Source: Rhabdornis inornatus | Lineage: Eukaryota; Chordata; Aves; Passeriformes; Rhabdornithidae | Reading direction: 5' to 3' | Length of the DNA stretch: 64,000 nucleotides | Assembly (NCBI GenBank): GCA_013397075.1 | Contig: VWZS01000188.1 | Span: forward strand, 1-64,000 | In this document: positions 1-11,838 of the stretch, in pieces | Position numbering within the stretch: position 1 is the first letter of the stretch | How the letters are laid out: every line of letters starts with the position of its first letter | Made by a program: the position numbers and the translations under genes | Notes under the pieces: generated by a model | Databases searched by the model: none | The model's input: the letters and a program-made list of their open reading frames with translations, nothing else | Told to the model about the DNA's origin: nothing

Positions 1-22
1 CTGTGATTCTGTGATTCTTTAA
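1..22 (+). repeat. CR1 LINE 3' tail, cut by window edge
   Basis: The window opens inside two tandem copies of an octamer of the ATTCTGTG type, the usual 3' terminus of avian CR1 LINEs. The body of the element would lie upstream of the window. The octamer is seen directly; the CR1 assignment is from family knowledge. Confidence 0.6.
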
Positions 23-463
23 AGCACCCCAAGACAAAAGTAGATGAAGCAAATGTTAGAATTGAAGTTTTGGAAGTACTGCTGCAGTTTTTTAAACCAG
101 GAGAAATGGAGTAAGGATAGGGATGGCTGGGCTCCTCTTCTGTGAGTTTTATCACAAACAGAACTATTTTCTTTCTGTGGATTAAGCTTTCAATTTCAGT
201 TGGGTGGCTCTGCCTCACAACAATTTAATATGTTACAGACCTGCAGGTCCTTGCATATGTGTGAGAGGTAAAAAAAAAAGCAAATACTTTCGGTAAAAGT
301 TCACTCATAACTCTGGAGAGCTGAGCAGGGACTGCTAAATTAAGAAGCAAACTTATTAGGAAAACATTTAGAGGAAAATAGGCTACCTAAGGTGCCAGAA
401 TGCATCTCAGGAGAGTTCATCTGATTGTGTGATTTGGGCCCAGTTTTCAGAGTCACAGAACCA
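23..463. other. Unique sequence, no gene seen
   Basis: Non-repetitive sequence between a CR1 tail and a short CR1 fragment. It holds a short A run near 271-279. No open frame, splice-site pair or RNA structure stands out. Confidence 0.5.
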
Positions 464-555
464 GTGCTCTGGGCTGGGTGGGAAGGTGGGGATTGTCACA
501 GGTTGGACTTGATGGGCTTGGAGGGGCTTTCCAACCTTAGTAATTCTGTGATTTT
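464..555 (+). mobile_element. CR1 LINE 3' end fragment
   Basis: About 90 bp matching the last part of a CR1 3' end: a GCTCTGGGCTGGG start, a GTTGGACTTGATGGGCTTGG core, a TTCCAACC motif and a terminal ATTCTGTGATT tail. It resembles the CR1 type at 58.5-59.3 kb, but is severely 5'-truncated and has diverged. CR1 moves by target-primed reverse transcription, and 5' truncation is normal for it. Confidence 0.75.
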
Positions 556-3500
556 GTTAGAAAATATGTCATTTGCAGAAGTCCATCACCTTTAATTGAT
601 ATATTTATAGCATTTTTTCTCCTTGTGGATCAGGTTGTGCTGCTGTTGGTGGTTTTGCAATGAAATTTCCTGCTCCTGGATTTCTGTGCTGTTCATATCT
701 GCAGTCCAGTGCAATTGATAAGCACACACAAAAGAAGCATATGTTTGTATATTTCAGCATAGTTTGGGAATGCGTGATTCCATGCAATCAAAACATTTAC
801 TGCTCTAGTAACAGGGCTGCTTGTGGGTTTGGGGAGGTGTGTTTGTTTTTTCCATCTGAAAAACCCATAAAACTCCACTGGAGTCAGTGCCTCAGGCTCT
901 CCATTGATCATCTACCCAAGGAAAACAGTCTTGTTCATCCTGAGTTGGTTCTTGCTCCAATTAGGAGCACTCAGTGGGTTGGGACTGTTGTTTCCCCTTT
1001 CCTGCTCCCTGCAGAAGGGCAACTGTCCTGAGTCATGGTGATGAGCAGAGAGTATCATCCATTCCACCAGCCACAGGCAGCGCCGTGATCTCTGCAGGCT
1101 GCTGGCACTTCCTAATAACCCCTTTCACAGCAATATTCACAGAACTCTGACAGGATCACAATGTCACGGGGAATTCCAGTTTAAGACAGAATCACTTTAT
1201 TTGTATAACTGTAACATTTTTCCTGCCTTCAGGGTTTGTGGGTTTTTTGCCCCCTTCAGTGGTTTGCTGTACTCTGGTAAATCCTCAGTGGAGAAATTCC
1301 TACTGGTAATTGATGGAACACCAGGGACTGTGGGTTTGTATCAATGAGATTACGGAATGTAAACCTCAGTAATAAGGAGAAAACATGTGCATAGCAGATA
1401 AAACTCTATTTTTTACTATTTACCTGTGCATTTTTAAAACTTTAAGACAGAAAAGAGCTCCAAACAGAAACCTAAAGGGAAAAAAAAAAGACAAAAAACC
1501 CCCAAACAAACTCAAACCAAAATAGCTGGAGGGTTTTTCTGCTCACCCAAAGCTCTTGTACTCTGAGAGGTTGTCTTGCCTTTGTCCTTCACTCAGCTGA
1601 GATGGCCACTGAACTAGCAATTGCTGTTACTATCTGTTAAGGCATATCTCATAAAAAGGGTCCTGGACATCATTCCAAATGAAATGGATTTAACCACCAG
1701 GACAGAACAATTTTGACAGTGCTGCTCTACCAGATCTGTCCTTCGCAGGGGACAATCTCTTGCAGATTTATACTGTGCTGCACAGAATACACTGACACAG
1801 AAAACACTGACATCTTTGAGCCTGTTCTGTGCTGCTGTTTTGGATCTGCCATGTTGCTGTGATATGTTGCTGATTGTATATTTAAATGGTGCAGGAACTA
1901 AAATTTGTCTAGCAGGGAGAGGAAAAAACATCACCTTTTTAAAACAAGGTGTTATCCTTAGGCATCTTCCTAAAACTGGAGGTGGAAGGAGAAAAAACCC
2001 TACAGATTTGGCTAATGGCATGAACTGACTTGTGGAAAGCAGCTGACAGCATAAAGTTGGTAATTGTTGGTTAACAAACTTACAACACAGGTGAAAGTAC
2101 ATTCAGAAGTTTTAGGAGCTAAAGGGAAAATATGTGGAGAAAGACATAACATAACCCCAAGTTTCAGTTACTAGGGCTGTGTCCATCACTGTGAGGAAAA
2201 GTGCAATACTGACACCTTCAATATTTCACAGAAAATGCTCTTTTCTTAGAAATTTGTAATAATTTGAGGGATAATACACTACAGATAAAAAGGATAATGA
2301 CACTACATTGCCCCAAGAACGGTGCATGTTTATAAGTTTTTTCTCTTTCCCTTCATAAAACCTCATATTTTATATGAAGGCTAATAAACAATTCTCCCAG
2401 AGTTCTGAATTCCTTCTTCAAATATCTTTAATACAGATGGCTCATGCATTTTCCCACCTGTGCCAAGCAAAGTAGCACTTCACATAGATAGAAAGAGGCA
2501 AAGAAAAACTATTGGATTTAATTGATCTTATTTCTACCTTGTTTAGGTCATATTCTGCTCAGTCTAGCTCCATCAGAGATTCATCCCAGTGGTTATCAAA
2601 TGCAGTACCTGTCACAAGACTAATTGTTCATTCACTTAAGATTGGAATTGTTCTGTTTGTTCTTAGTGAATATATTTGAAATTTGAATAACTTATGCAAA
2701 ATATTGTTGTCTTAAAACTCTGTTTGGATTATTGAAAATGATTTGAACAAATAGCAGAGGTTGTTTATTTGTGAAACTTTTACACTTAGCCTGTAACACT
2801 TGTCTGTTGCGCAATCCAGTCATCTTTTCCCCATATAATCTATTTTTAGTTACACATTTCCAGCAAGATAAAAAAGTTTCTTTTGTTTTATAAGAGGGAT
2901 TTGATGAATTTATAGAAAATGCATATAGAGTATCAACCACCCGTGAAACTAAAATTTGTTCCCACTTGCGCATACAGATTAAAATGCTGTATTCAGACAG
3001 ATGTGCTCTTGGTGATCTATCTGGAGTAGCTTAAGAAATTAAATTGCAACAATTCTTTGTTTCCATCTTCCCATTACTTACAAGTTTCTCTTTTTCACAT
3101 CAAAATTAAATAGATTAGTGCCAAGCCACCCCCAAATAACTGTGTTGGAGTGGAAATGCTCAGGTGATTTAAAATGTCATTATTTTTGTATGTCTTTTAT
3201 TAGGGAAGAGGAGAAGAAATCAGCTTACAGCTAATAAAGCTTCCAACAGGTGTATGTCTAATAGGAATGGAATATTCTGTTTGTATTGCAACACTGTTAT
3301 GAAGAAATAAATTTGCAGGTACGTTTTATGCCAAAATAAAGGAAGAGAAAGAGTACAAAAAGTATGTCAAGATGGACTATTTATGCTGCCTTCACCATCC
3401 CAACAAGAACCTGCAGTTCAAATCTCATTTACAGCGAAATGTAAAAAGTTAAAAATCTGTATTTCTTCATGACTTTGACTTGCTGAAGAGAGGAGGGTAT

Positions 3501-5583
3501 GTACAAAGCACAGACTGACTGCATTTAGTGACTCAAATCACATACTCTGTTTCACTTTCAAGCTAAACAAAGATAACCAGATTTATTAAATTTTACAACC
3601 TTAAGTTTTTTTTAGTGTTGAGCAGCCTCACAGTGTATAAAGCAGCTCTGCAGGCAGTTCCTGCTGCAAAGCCCCACCAGGATCCTGAAGGTTGGTATCT
3701 GGTCACCTTACACGTGAGGAAGAGCAGAAACCAGATGACATTAGCGGGGTTATCTGCTCCTCTCTGGCTTCAGGGACCTTGGCACTGGCCAGGCTATTTT
3801 CACTTTGGAGGTTAATTTCTGTTTGGGGCTATCAGGGGGAAAAGGCTGAATGTGCCAAGCTGAGGTGACAGCTAAAACCAGTCAAGTTCAGGGGCTCTCA
3901 CTTCGTGTCCTTAAGCTTGATTTAGAATTAGGCAGTATGTGCACCATTAGTCAGAGATTAGAAATCAGACTGCAGTGAAACAGCACCAGCAGCACACATT
4001 TCCGCCTTTTTTCATTCCCTGGCCAACATCCAGTTCCTCCTTCTAGCTCCAAAAGCCAGGTTTCCCAGCCAGAAAGGAGAACTTAAGGACATTAATTGAA
4101 ATGCATGCTTATGATTTCACATCTTGAGACAATGTGTGCTGAAGCTAAATGAAATCAGACAGGAATTAAATGGCAACATTTTTGTAACTGTGGTCTCATT
4201 CAGGCAGAAGAAAAACGCTGAAATGATTTGGAAAACCACCCTTGCACTGGTGAGGAGAGCGCACCTGATGATCTGAGCATGCTTCAGATGCAAGTGACCT
4301 GTCTCTTCCAGTTCACACCTGATAGTTTGCCAAACAAAAATTTATTGGCTTTGCTTTTAAGAGAACAAATGGCAAAGCAGTGCAATTCTAGGTACTATTT
4401 ATTTGCCTAATTGGAGTTCCCCACTCTTCTGTTAATTTGGGCATGCATGCCTGGTTGTATGAGTAATTCCTAGATTGCCACAATTTGTCTGGAACATGCA
4501 GATCCTTTAAGATTTACAAGCAGAAAGCAAGTGTGCTGTATATTTTGAATAGAGCTCACAGCATCACAGAGAATAAATTGGAATCTGAAAAAATATGTTT
4601 GTAGTTCCCTGAACTGGAACAGATTAAATAGGGCAGATCTCTATCAGATTCTGCTGATATCAGCCAATATTAAATTTTGTTTGAATTTTTAGTTCACCTG
4701 CCTTGAGGTAAAATTAAGGCTAAAAAATAATAATCTCTCTTCTTTTTACTTCTGAAAGCATTAGATTGGGAGGTACATCTAGAATAGGAACAGCGTTCTG
4801 TATGAAGGACTGAAGACAGTATGACATGCATTTCTTTTAAACAACCATAAAAAATTACATTTTCTTCTTTTTACTGTACATAGTTACCAAGGAGGCATTT
4901 ACCTACTTTTTAAACAGATACTTCAAGCAGTTCTTGTTGAGTGACTCTTGCATCTTTGTATGTGACACGTCTCCCAGATGATATAAATGTTTTTCAAGTC
5001 AGTCTCTGCACAGCCAATCCCTTTTTTTCCTGGATCTAAATTTCAGCCATTTTTAAGACTCTGGGATAAAAATCCTTAACCTTTTGATGTCATGAGCGTA
5101 ACTCATAAAATGCCCATTTGTGTCAGTGCTACAGAAGGGATTGTCTGTTTACTTTATTACATCAGGAAGCTTCCATAGGCCTGAAGCTTCAAAATCTTCT
5201 CCAGAAATATGAGGAAGATAAGTCTGATTTTTGCCACATTTAGACAAGTTTTGCACCAGTAAAATTAGCATTTCAATTCATTAGAGAAAGTGGAATTATC
5301 AGGAAACCTATGATTTGTGACTCTGTAATCCCCCTAAGTTTGGGGGTTTTTTGAGTAAACCAGGACATTTGTACTGGTCACATTACCATCATCCAAGAAA
5401 TTGTAGATTTCAACAGTTTATTAGGATTCTTCACTCTTGTAGAAGCACAAAATAGTGAAAAAAATGAAATATTGGCAACAAAGAGAAGGTGATGAGGTCA
5501 GTTCCTTTATTCAGTACTAATATTTATAACTCTGGCAGGTGTTTATTTCACAAAATTGTGTATTTTTAGCAACTTTCATTTGC
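556..5583. other. Unique AT-rich sequence, no gene recognised
   Basis: About 5 kb without a recognised transposon. It contains an A/C-rich tract (1480-1523) and a 12-bp palindrome at 4440-4451. Open frames here (for example 660-1031 and 1614-2102) lack recognisable domains and look like chance. A pyrimidine-rich acceptor-like site before 3204 opens a 33-codon frame that stops shortly after; I do not call it an exon. Confidence 0.5.
1480..1523. repeat. A/C-rich low-complexity tract
   Basis: A run of about 10 A residues is followed by AAAAAACCCCCAAACAAAC-type sequence with almost no T or G. It is the same style as the longer tract at 28.05-28.17 kb. Origin is unknown; this is simple low complexity. 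Confidence 0.7.
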
Positions 5584-5614
5584 TTGTTTGTTTGTTTGTT
5601 TGTTTGTTTGTTTT
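5584..5614. repeat. (TTTG)n microsatellite
   Basis: Six uninterrupted TTTG units flanked by partial units. Likely polymorphic in length; no functional meaning is implied. Confidence 0.95.
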
Positions 5615-7082
5615 AAAGGGATACAGCACCTTCACAGATTAACAATTTTGCCAGGATTCAATTATCTAGACACTGATGATTTTTTACCTAATGTATACAC
5701 TTATTCTTCCTTATTGTAATTTATGAGCATTGCAACTTCTCTGAAACCTATTTATTTTTTTTTTAGCGATCTCAGAATTTAGATTTTCTTAATGTCTGAT
5801 TTTCAGTATTTGTTTCTCTGCATTAACAGGGCTATTATTTCAGTCCTTCCCCAGGATTAATAAATTATTATTTTCTAGACCTTCAACCACTCTGTCCCCT
5901 CTAGATTTGTTCCAGCTGATTAACTTTTCTTTTCACAGGATGGTGAGAGTGCTGAAGAAAGTGAAAAGACTATTTCAATGGACTTGCATCTAATCTTACT
6001 GATCTAGTAAGATATTAACCTGTTAAAAAAAGAAAAAAAGGGATAATGCTGATTTTTGTTTAGCTTGTGGATTTTTGCAAGCCCAATTTTTATTCATGCT
6101 GCTTAACCAGTTGTCCCTGGTGTTCTGTGTATCAGATTGTTTCTACCTAAATGTGATCCCTCACACTTTTCCATATTATATTGTACCTTCCTGGTTTATG
6201 TCTGTTCTTTCACTTTATCAGGATCACCTTGCACTCTGGAGTGGTTGCTATCCTATGTCATGTTATCATATTTTAAAAGGAAAGAGTGTTTTTTATATAT
6301 ATACTTGTTCAAAAACTCTACATATCCTTCATTCCAGGGTTTATTGGTGCTCTTGGAAATGTGTCCACTCCATGAAGTTGTTCACTGGGGAAGTATTTCA
6401 CATTTGACAAGCATTCCTGGAGTTTTGCCATCCCCTCTTGGTGTGTAGGGGGTGTTTTGCACAGTGGATTCTATAATGGTGCTTCCAGTGATTTGTAGAG
6501 TGTTTCTTTACTGATCAATGTTGCCTGTTCTGTATTCATGAAAGTATTCAAAAGTTTTCACCGTTTCTTTTCCAGCCTGAAAACAGATTCCTGGGCTTCA
6601 CTCAGCCCTTATATATCCCATTGGTCTATCATCTAGGAGAAACATAATTCCTAAAGTGTTTTATGATTAATCAACAAAGTCCCAAGATTCTTTTTTAATG
6701 TTTCTACTGTCAGGTCCTAAAAACTTTCTGGGAAATGTGCCAGTGCTATTATATATTCTCCATAACCCCCCCAAAACCTAAACTGATGGTTTGCTTATGA
6801 CAAACCAGAATGTGTTACCACATGTGTAAATAGAGCTATGAATTTTTTGTGGGAATCCTTTTAACAATTCTTTCCTCACTATTTCAAACCCTTTTAGCTT
6901 TCACTAGTTTTTCCCAAAGAATGTGTATTTTCATTAGGAACCCATATTCAGCTGTCCTGCCTTGACCATGTGGTTGTGTTGACTTTGGAATTACACAACG
7001 TTTAATTAGAAAGCTGAACATGTTCTCATCATGACAGCAAATTATTAAAGAAATACTGATTTTACTGCTGCCTTCCAAAGAT
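5615..7082. other. Unique AT-rich sequence with a candidate short exon
   Basis: No recognised transposon. The overlapping frames at 6075-6448 have no recognisable domain. The one feature of note is a good acceptor (pyrimidine run ending TTTCACAG at 5938) followed 68 bp later by a GTAAGA donor, described in the findings. A short (TA)n stretch lies near 6293-6303. Confidence 0.45.
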
Positions 7083-7612
7083 CCCAGAATCATGGATTGG
7101 GTTGGGCTGGAATGGACCTCAAAGCCCACCCAGTGCCACCCCTGCCATGGCAGGGACACCTTCCACTGTCCCAGGCTGCTCCAAGCCCCAATGTCCAACC
7201 TGGCCTTGGGCACTGCCAGGGATCCAGGGGCAGCCACAGCTGCTCTGGGCACCCTGTGCCAGGGTCTGCCCACCCTGCCAGGGAACAATTCCTAATTCCC
7301 AAGATCCCATCCAGCCCTGCGCTCCGGCACTGGGAGCCATTCCCTGTGTCCTGGCACTGCAGTTCCAGAGGAATTGTCCCTCTCCGGTTCCCTGCAGCCC
7401 CTCAGACCCTGGAAGGAGCTGTGAGCTCTCCACACAACCTTCTCCTCTCCAGGCTGAGCAGCCCCAGCTCTCCCAGCCTGGCTCCACAGGGGAGGTGCTC
7501 CAGTGCCCTCAGCACCTCCGTGGCCTCCTCTGGGCTCTCTCCAACAGTTCCATGTCCTTCTTATGTTGGGGCACCAGAACTGAATGCAGCAATCCAGGTG
7601 GGGTCCCACAAG
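7083..7612 (-). mobile_element. CR1 LINE copy, 5'-truncated, about 530 bp
   Basis: Read on the minus strand, this is a CR1 3' part. It begins in the segment coding for nothing recognisable (GAACTGTTGGAGAGAGCCC), passes GAGCTGGGGCTGCTCAGCC and ends with CCAGCCCAACCC and a short AATC-type tail at 7083. It is near-identical to the plus-strand copy at 50512-51072 and shares only its last 265 bp or so (7083-7349) with the copies at 11450, 39355 and 44922. Open frames over it on both strands are CR1 shadows. No reverse transcriptase motif is included. Confidence 0.93.
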
Positions 7613-10600
7613 ACTCAGTATAGAGACAATTCCAAACAGTCCTGCATCAAAAAGGAGATGAATGCGCATAAATTCTTCTTTTTTTTTTCCACCAAAAGGT
7701 GATACTTAAAAGGCAGCCAAGCATCTTAGACATCAACAGAAATACTTGATTTGCAATGAAAATTAGGACATTTCCTTGTTTTAAAATCCATCTTTTTTTT
7801 CTATCTCTTCTAAAATGCACGCAAATATATTTTAAGAATAGAGCTAGTATGTATGGAGCAGAATATAATGTTTTCAACTGTGAATTTCAGCATCTTGATG
7901 GTTTTATAAAACAAAAACTTTATTCCAAATTTTATCTTGAGATCTGCACTGTGATAGATCTGCCTGACCAATGGATACTTAATGATGGATGATGGGACTG
8001 ATCTTTATTTGTGTCATTCTTAATTCTTATTCTCTAGTGTTATATTGTCACTGATGTCTTTTTATATCCTTTAAGGATTGACCATTTTGATAGTTGATTT
8101 GTAAGGCATGGACATAATTGTGCTTGAGGAGGCTGAAGATTCACTCCCTTAGTTCAGTGAGCTGTGCAGGTCATGCCCTGTTAATGCAGGAGGACCAAGG
8201 ACACTGATTTTGCAGATTATTAACTCTTTGTATATATTGCAAGGATGGATAGCTGGGAGCTGATCCACAGTGGAATAGCTGACAGCATGGTAGGAGTGAC
8301 TCCTGGGTGGGAAGTAACTTTGGCACTGCCTCACTTTTAGGAATCTCCATGAATATACATTTCCCATGTTTTAGGCTGCTTTAGGTGTGTTTGTATAATA
8401 CTGTTCTATTTAAGGGAAGTCTGTGGGTCCAAAAGCAGTGGTTAGAAAAGAATAAAGAAACCAAATGCATCTCTTGTGGGTGGAAAGGGCAAGGCAAGGC
8501 AAGCAGGGGCACTAAAGGCAAGTTAGGGAGGAGTAGGCAAAGCAACCAAGGCATTGGAGTTTTAGCAAGGCAAGGCACAGAAGCAGGAGAGAAGGAAAGG
8601 CAAATCATGAGAAGGAAATCACTCTTTTCCCAGCTTTCATAATTTTCTTTAAAAATATATAATAGCAATCTCTTGCTGTTTCAAGTTTTCTGCCTCCTTT
8701 TTTTTCAGTTAGTTTTTCTGTATTCTCAAAATCTTCTATTGAGGCTTAATTTATTTGATGACACAAATGCAGCAGTCATTGCAAATTCAAATCCTTCAGT
8801 GCCAGCTCAGTAATGTTCAGTTTGAGCTGCTTGCACTGGAGGATGCAGAAAACTGATAATTGTCTTGTGTTCCTACTGATTCATAAAGGGTTAAAATTCT
8901 CTAAGTCAATGATAATGATCAAAATACTTCTGATACACAGGTTTTTTAATGTTGTTTGAGACCTAAGCATGTGAGAAAGAGTTGTTATTGAATCAGCTTG
9001 AAAAGCATTTCATAAGGAATGTTCATGTCATGGTAGCTTTGTTGTGCTGTCTTGCTGTCTCTGCAGTGACTTCTGCTTGTTATTATTCCCAAAAACAAAG
9101 ACCCTCGACAAAAATATTTCCTAAAGAAACTCATTTTCCAATAGAGTCAACTCCTGTTTTGAGGCCGATTCCAGAATCTGCTCAGTCCTGATTATAATTT
9201 CCCTTAAATCCTTTAAAATTAGGCGATTAAACCCAAGGTGCTAGATAGCTCAGACAGGATTGCAAAGAAATACTTGTTTTGTGCTTCAGGATTTTGGAAC
9301 ATGTTTTTGAGAACTGGGATTGTGTCAGGAGACAGAAGAAGGCTGTAAAGGATTGAGTTATAAACTCTCCTCTTGTATTCTGATTTACTATAATCAGAGT
9401 TTGCAGTCCTACATTGTCACATTGTGTTAAGCATAATATTGCATCCAATTTACAAAAATCAAAACAGTTTTGCAGTTAAACCAACCAATAAGAACAGGCA
9501 ATTTTGGTAATAAAGCTGTGTAATATAGAAGATATAACCTCTTGATTGTGTAGAAAATGGATTGAAATATACCTTGCAGGTATGTACATGAGATCTCAGG
9601 AAGATTGACATAAACAGATGAGTTTATTTTTTAAATTGAAAGAGGCCTTGTAAAAAAAAACAAACCCAAATTATGTAGTTTTAAGTGGAACTGTTCTGCT
9701 TATAATTCTCAGCCTTCCTTTAACAAAGTGTTTGTTTTTCTGTCCACCCAGCTGTTTTTTTACAATTTGTTTTGTGTTCTGTCAAAAAATAAAAGGTAGA
9801 ATACATTTAATAAAGCAAAACAACCCTGAAAAGTTTGAGAAGCAAATGTGGCTCAGAGCAAAACAATTAAACCTATTTTGTGCAACATAAAATCAATTGT
9901 TTCTGTGTTTTCTTGAGTACATTTAAAAGCTACCACACCTCCTGAGAAATTGAATAGGAGGAGGAAGAGGGAGGCTGGAGAATTTTCAGTGGTCTATTTA
10001 CAGGCTTTTTTCTTGTGATAGATAGACCAAATATCTTTGTGGTAGATAGACCATTGTGTCACAGCAAATAATAAGAAAGAGCCCAGTTCCTGCAAACCTT
10101 GCAAATCAGAATTATATTTAACTCTCATCTAGAGGAGAAAAGCAGGAACACTGGAAGACAAAGCAGATTTTTTTCAGGAGAACCAGCTTCTACCTGAGAA
10201 GAATCTGAGTTAGAGCTGTCTTTGCTCCACTCTGGCATTATCCCATCACTTGTGGTACCTTCTCTGGTTTCCCATTGCTTTCACCCTCTGCTGCTGTACC
10301 AACACATCCAAAAGAGGAAATGAAATGCAGCTGTGCCAATTGGGATCTATCCCTTGGGAGGCAGGGCTTGGAGCAAAGCAGCAAGGCTGGGAAAATTCTG
10401 CACTACCATAGTCCCTCAATCTGATGCTAGAAATCGATCCCAGCTGGTAAAATACTATTTTCTTTCAGCACAAGCATAACTTGCTTTTTATGATATAGAA
10501 AATACTGCAGGCTTAATTTTATTAATTTTAATTTTGAAAAAAATTACTAGCAATCTAGTGTAAATTTTTTTTTTTTTGTAATGATTACTTTCTGATAAAA

Positions 10601-11449
10601 AAGCAGTAATATGCTGTTTAATGCTGAGCATTTAAAATTACTAAAGCTAGACTAGTGGCTGTTCTAAGTCCAGTTATGATATCTACTTAAAATGAAACTT
10701 GTAATCCATCCCACCTATTGCTTGCAAAAAGCTAAGGATCTGACAATTCAATAGTAGAACAAATTGCTTGATAGTGCCTGCATGGCTCAGAAAAAGATGA
10801 AAGAAAAAATAATAAGGAACAGGGTTTTCTTTTCCTCCCTTTGAGAGAAAACAGGCATATGCAGTAATGTTCACAGTACTCTGTGGTCCCACATAACCAA
10901 ACAGGTAGAACTTGTACTTGTTCCAGTGGGTCTACAGAACATGTTGCATACTGAAATAGGACAGTTGGGCAGGTGGGACTGATTGTATGATGTTACACAG
11001 TGCAGTTATATAGTACAATTATATGATACAAATTTCAAAAAGCGATAACATTTGAGCCAGAGCAGGAATATCCAGTCAGCCACAAACACTTATACCCTAC
11101 AATCCCAAGCTATGGTTATGTAACTGTGCATAATATAATGTAACTCTGCAAAAATAAATAAATATTCCCAGTGCTTCATGATGTGGGGGTTCAATTTGAT
11201 TTCCTTTTCAATCAAGCTGCCATCAAGCAGCATTGACTGAAATTGTAAGAGACCCAAGAGAAGTACTTCTTAGAGCAGCTTTGGAAGGGGCACCCTTGTA
11301 TTTCAGTTCTGCACTTTAGTGTATGTGGCCACAGCTTAGGAAGTCTCCCAAATGTGCTGATTAATGCTGCAGCTGACTCTGTGTAATTAACCATTGCCTA
11401 ATTGTTTGCTATGCTGCTCTTGTTTATCTTTAAACTTTCCTTTAAGGTG
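7613..11449. other. Unique AT-rich sequence, no gene recognised
   Basis: About 3.8 kb between two oppositely oriented CR1 copies. It contains the GGCAA-rich tract at 8487-8606, poly-T runs (7679-7689, 10565-10577) and a 20-bp-period partial duplication at 11118-11150. The frame at 8982-9191 starts with a hydrophobic stretch resembling a signal peptide but has no other support. Confidence 0.5.
8487..8606. repeat. Degenerate GGCAA-rich tandem tract
   Basis: Perfect (GGCAA)n at the left end (GGGCAAGGCAAGGCAAGC) decays into spaced GGCAA and GGAA words over about 120 bp. Strand asymmetry is strong: the top strand is nearly pyrimidine-poor. Likely an old expanded and decayed simple repeat. Confidence 0.7.
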
Positions 11450-11838
11450 GAGAGAATTGGAATTGTTCAGCTGGAGAGGAGAAGCTTTGGGGTGAGTTCA
11501 GTGTGGCCTTGCAGGGCCTGAAGAAGCTGCAGGAAAGATGGAGAGAGACAATTGGCAAGGGCTGGAGGGACAGCACACAGGGAATGGCTCCCAGTGCCAG
11601 AGGGCAGGGCTGGATGGGATCTTGGGAATTAGGAATTGTTCCCTGGCAGGGTGGGCAGGCCCTGGCACAGGGTGCCCAGAGCAGCTGTGGCTGCCCCTGG
11701 ATCCCTGGCAGTGCCCAAGGCCAGGTTGGACATTGGGGCTTGGAGCAGCCTGGGACAGTGGAAGGTGTCCCTGCCATGGCAGGGGTGGCACTGGGTGGGC
11801 TTTGAGGTCCCTTCCAAGTCAAACCAGTCCCTGAGTCA
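11450..11838 (+). mobile_element. CR1 LINE copy, 5'-truncated, about 390 bp
   Basis: This begins with a diverged GTTCAGCTGGAGAGG segment and runs through GAAGCTTTGGGGTGAG, GACAATTGGCAAGG and GGAATTGTTCCCTGGCAGG. It ends with a CCTTCCAAGTCAAACCAGT terminus without a clear octamer tail. It is the same subtype as 39355-39868 (plus) and 44922-45450 (minus). Its last 265 bp or so also match the 7083 and 50512 copies in the opposite subtype. Confidence 0.92.

Noticed and set aside
3204..3302. Acceptor-like site followed by a 33-codon frame (GRGEEISLQLIKLPTG start)
   Set aside because: The frame ends in a stop without a matching strong donor in frame; it is too weak to list as an exon candidate.
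7097..7702. 201-codon plus-strand open frame
   Set aside because: It is antisense to a CR1 copy; equivalent frames recur over the other CR1 copies.
8982..9191. 69-codon frame with a hydrophobic signal-like stretch (VMVALLCCLAVSAV)
   Set aside because: No conserved domain, no promoter or polyadenylation context, and short hydrophobic frames are common by chance.
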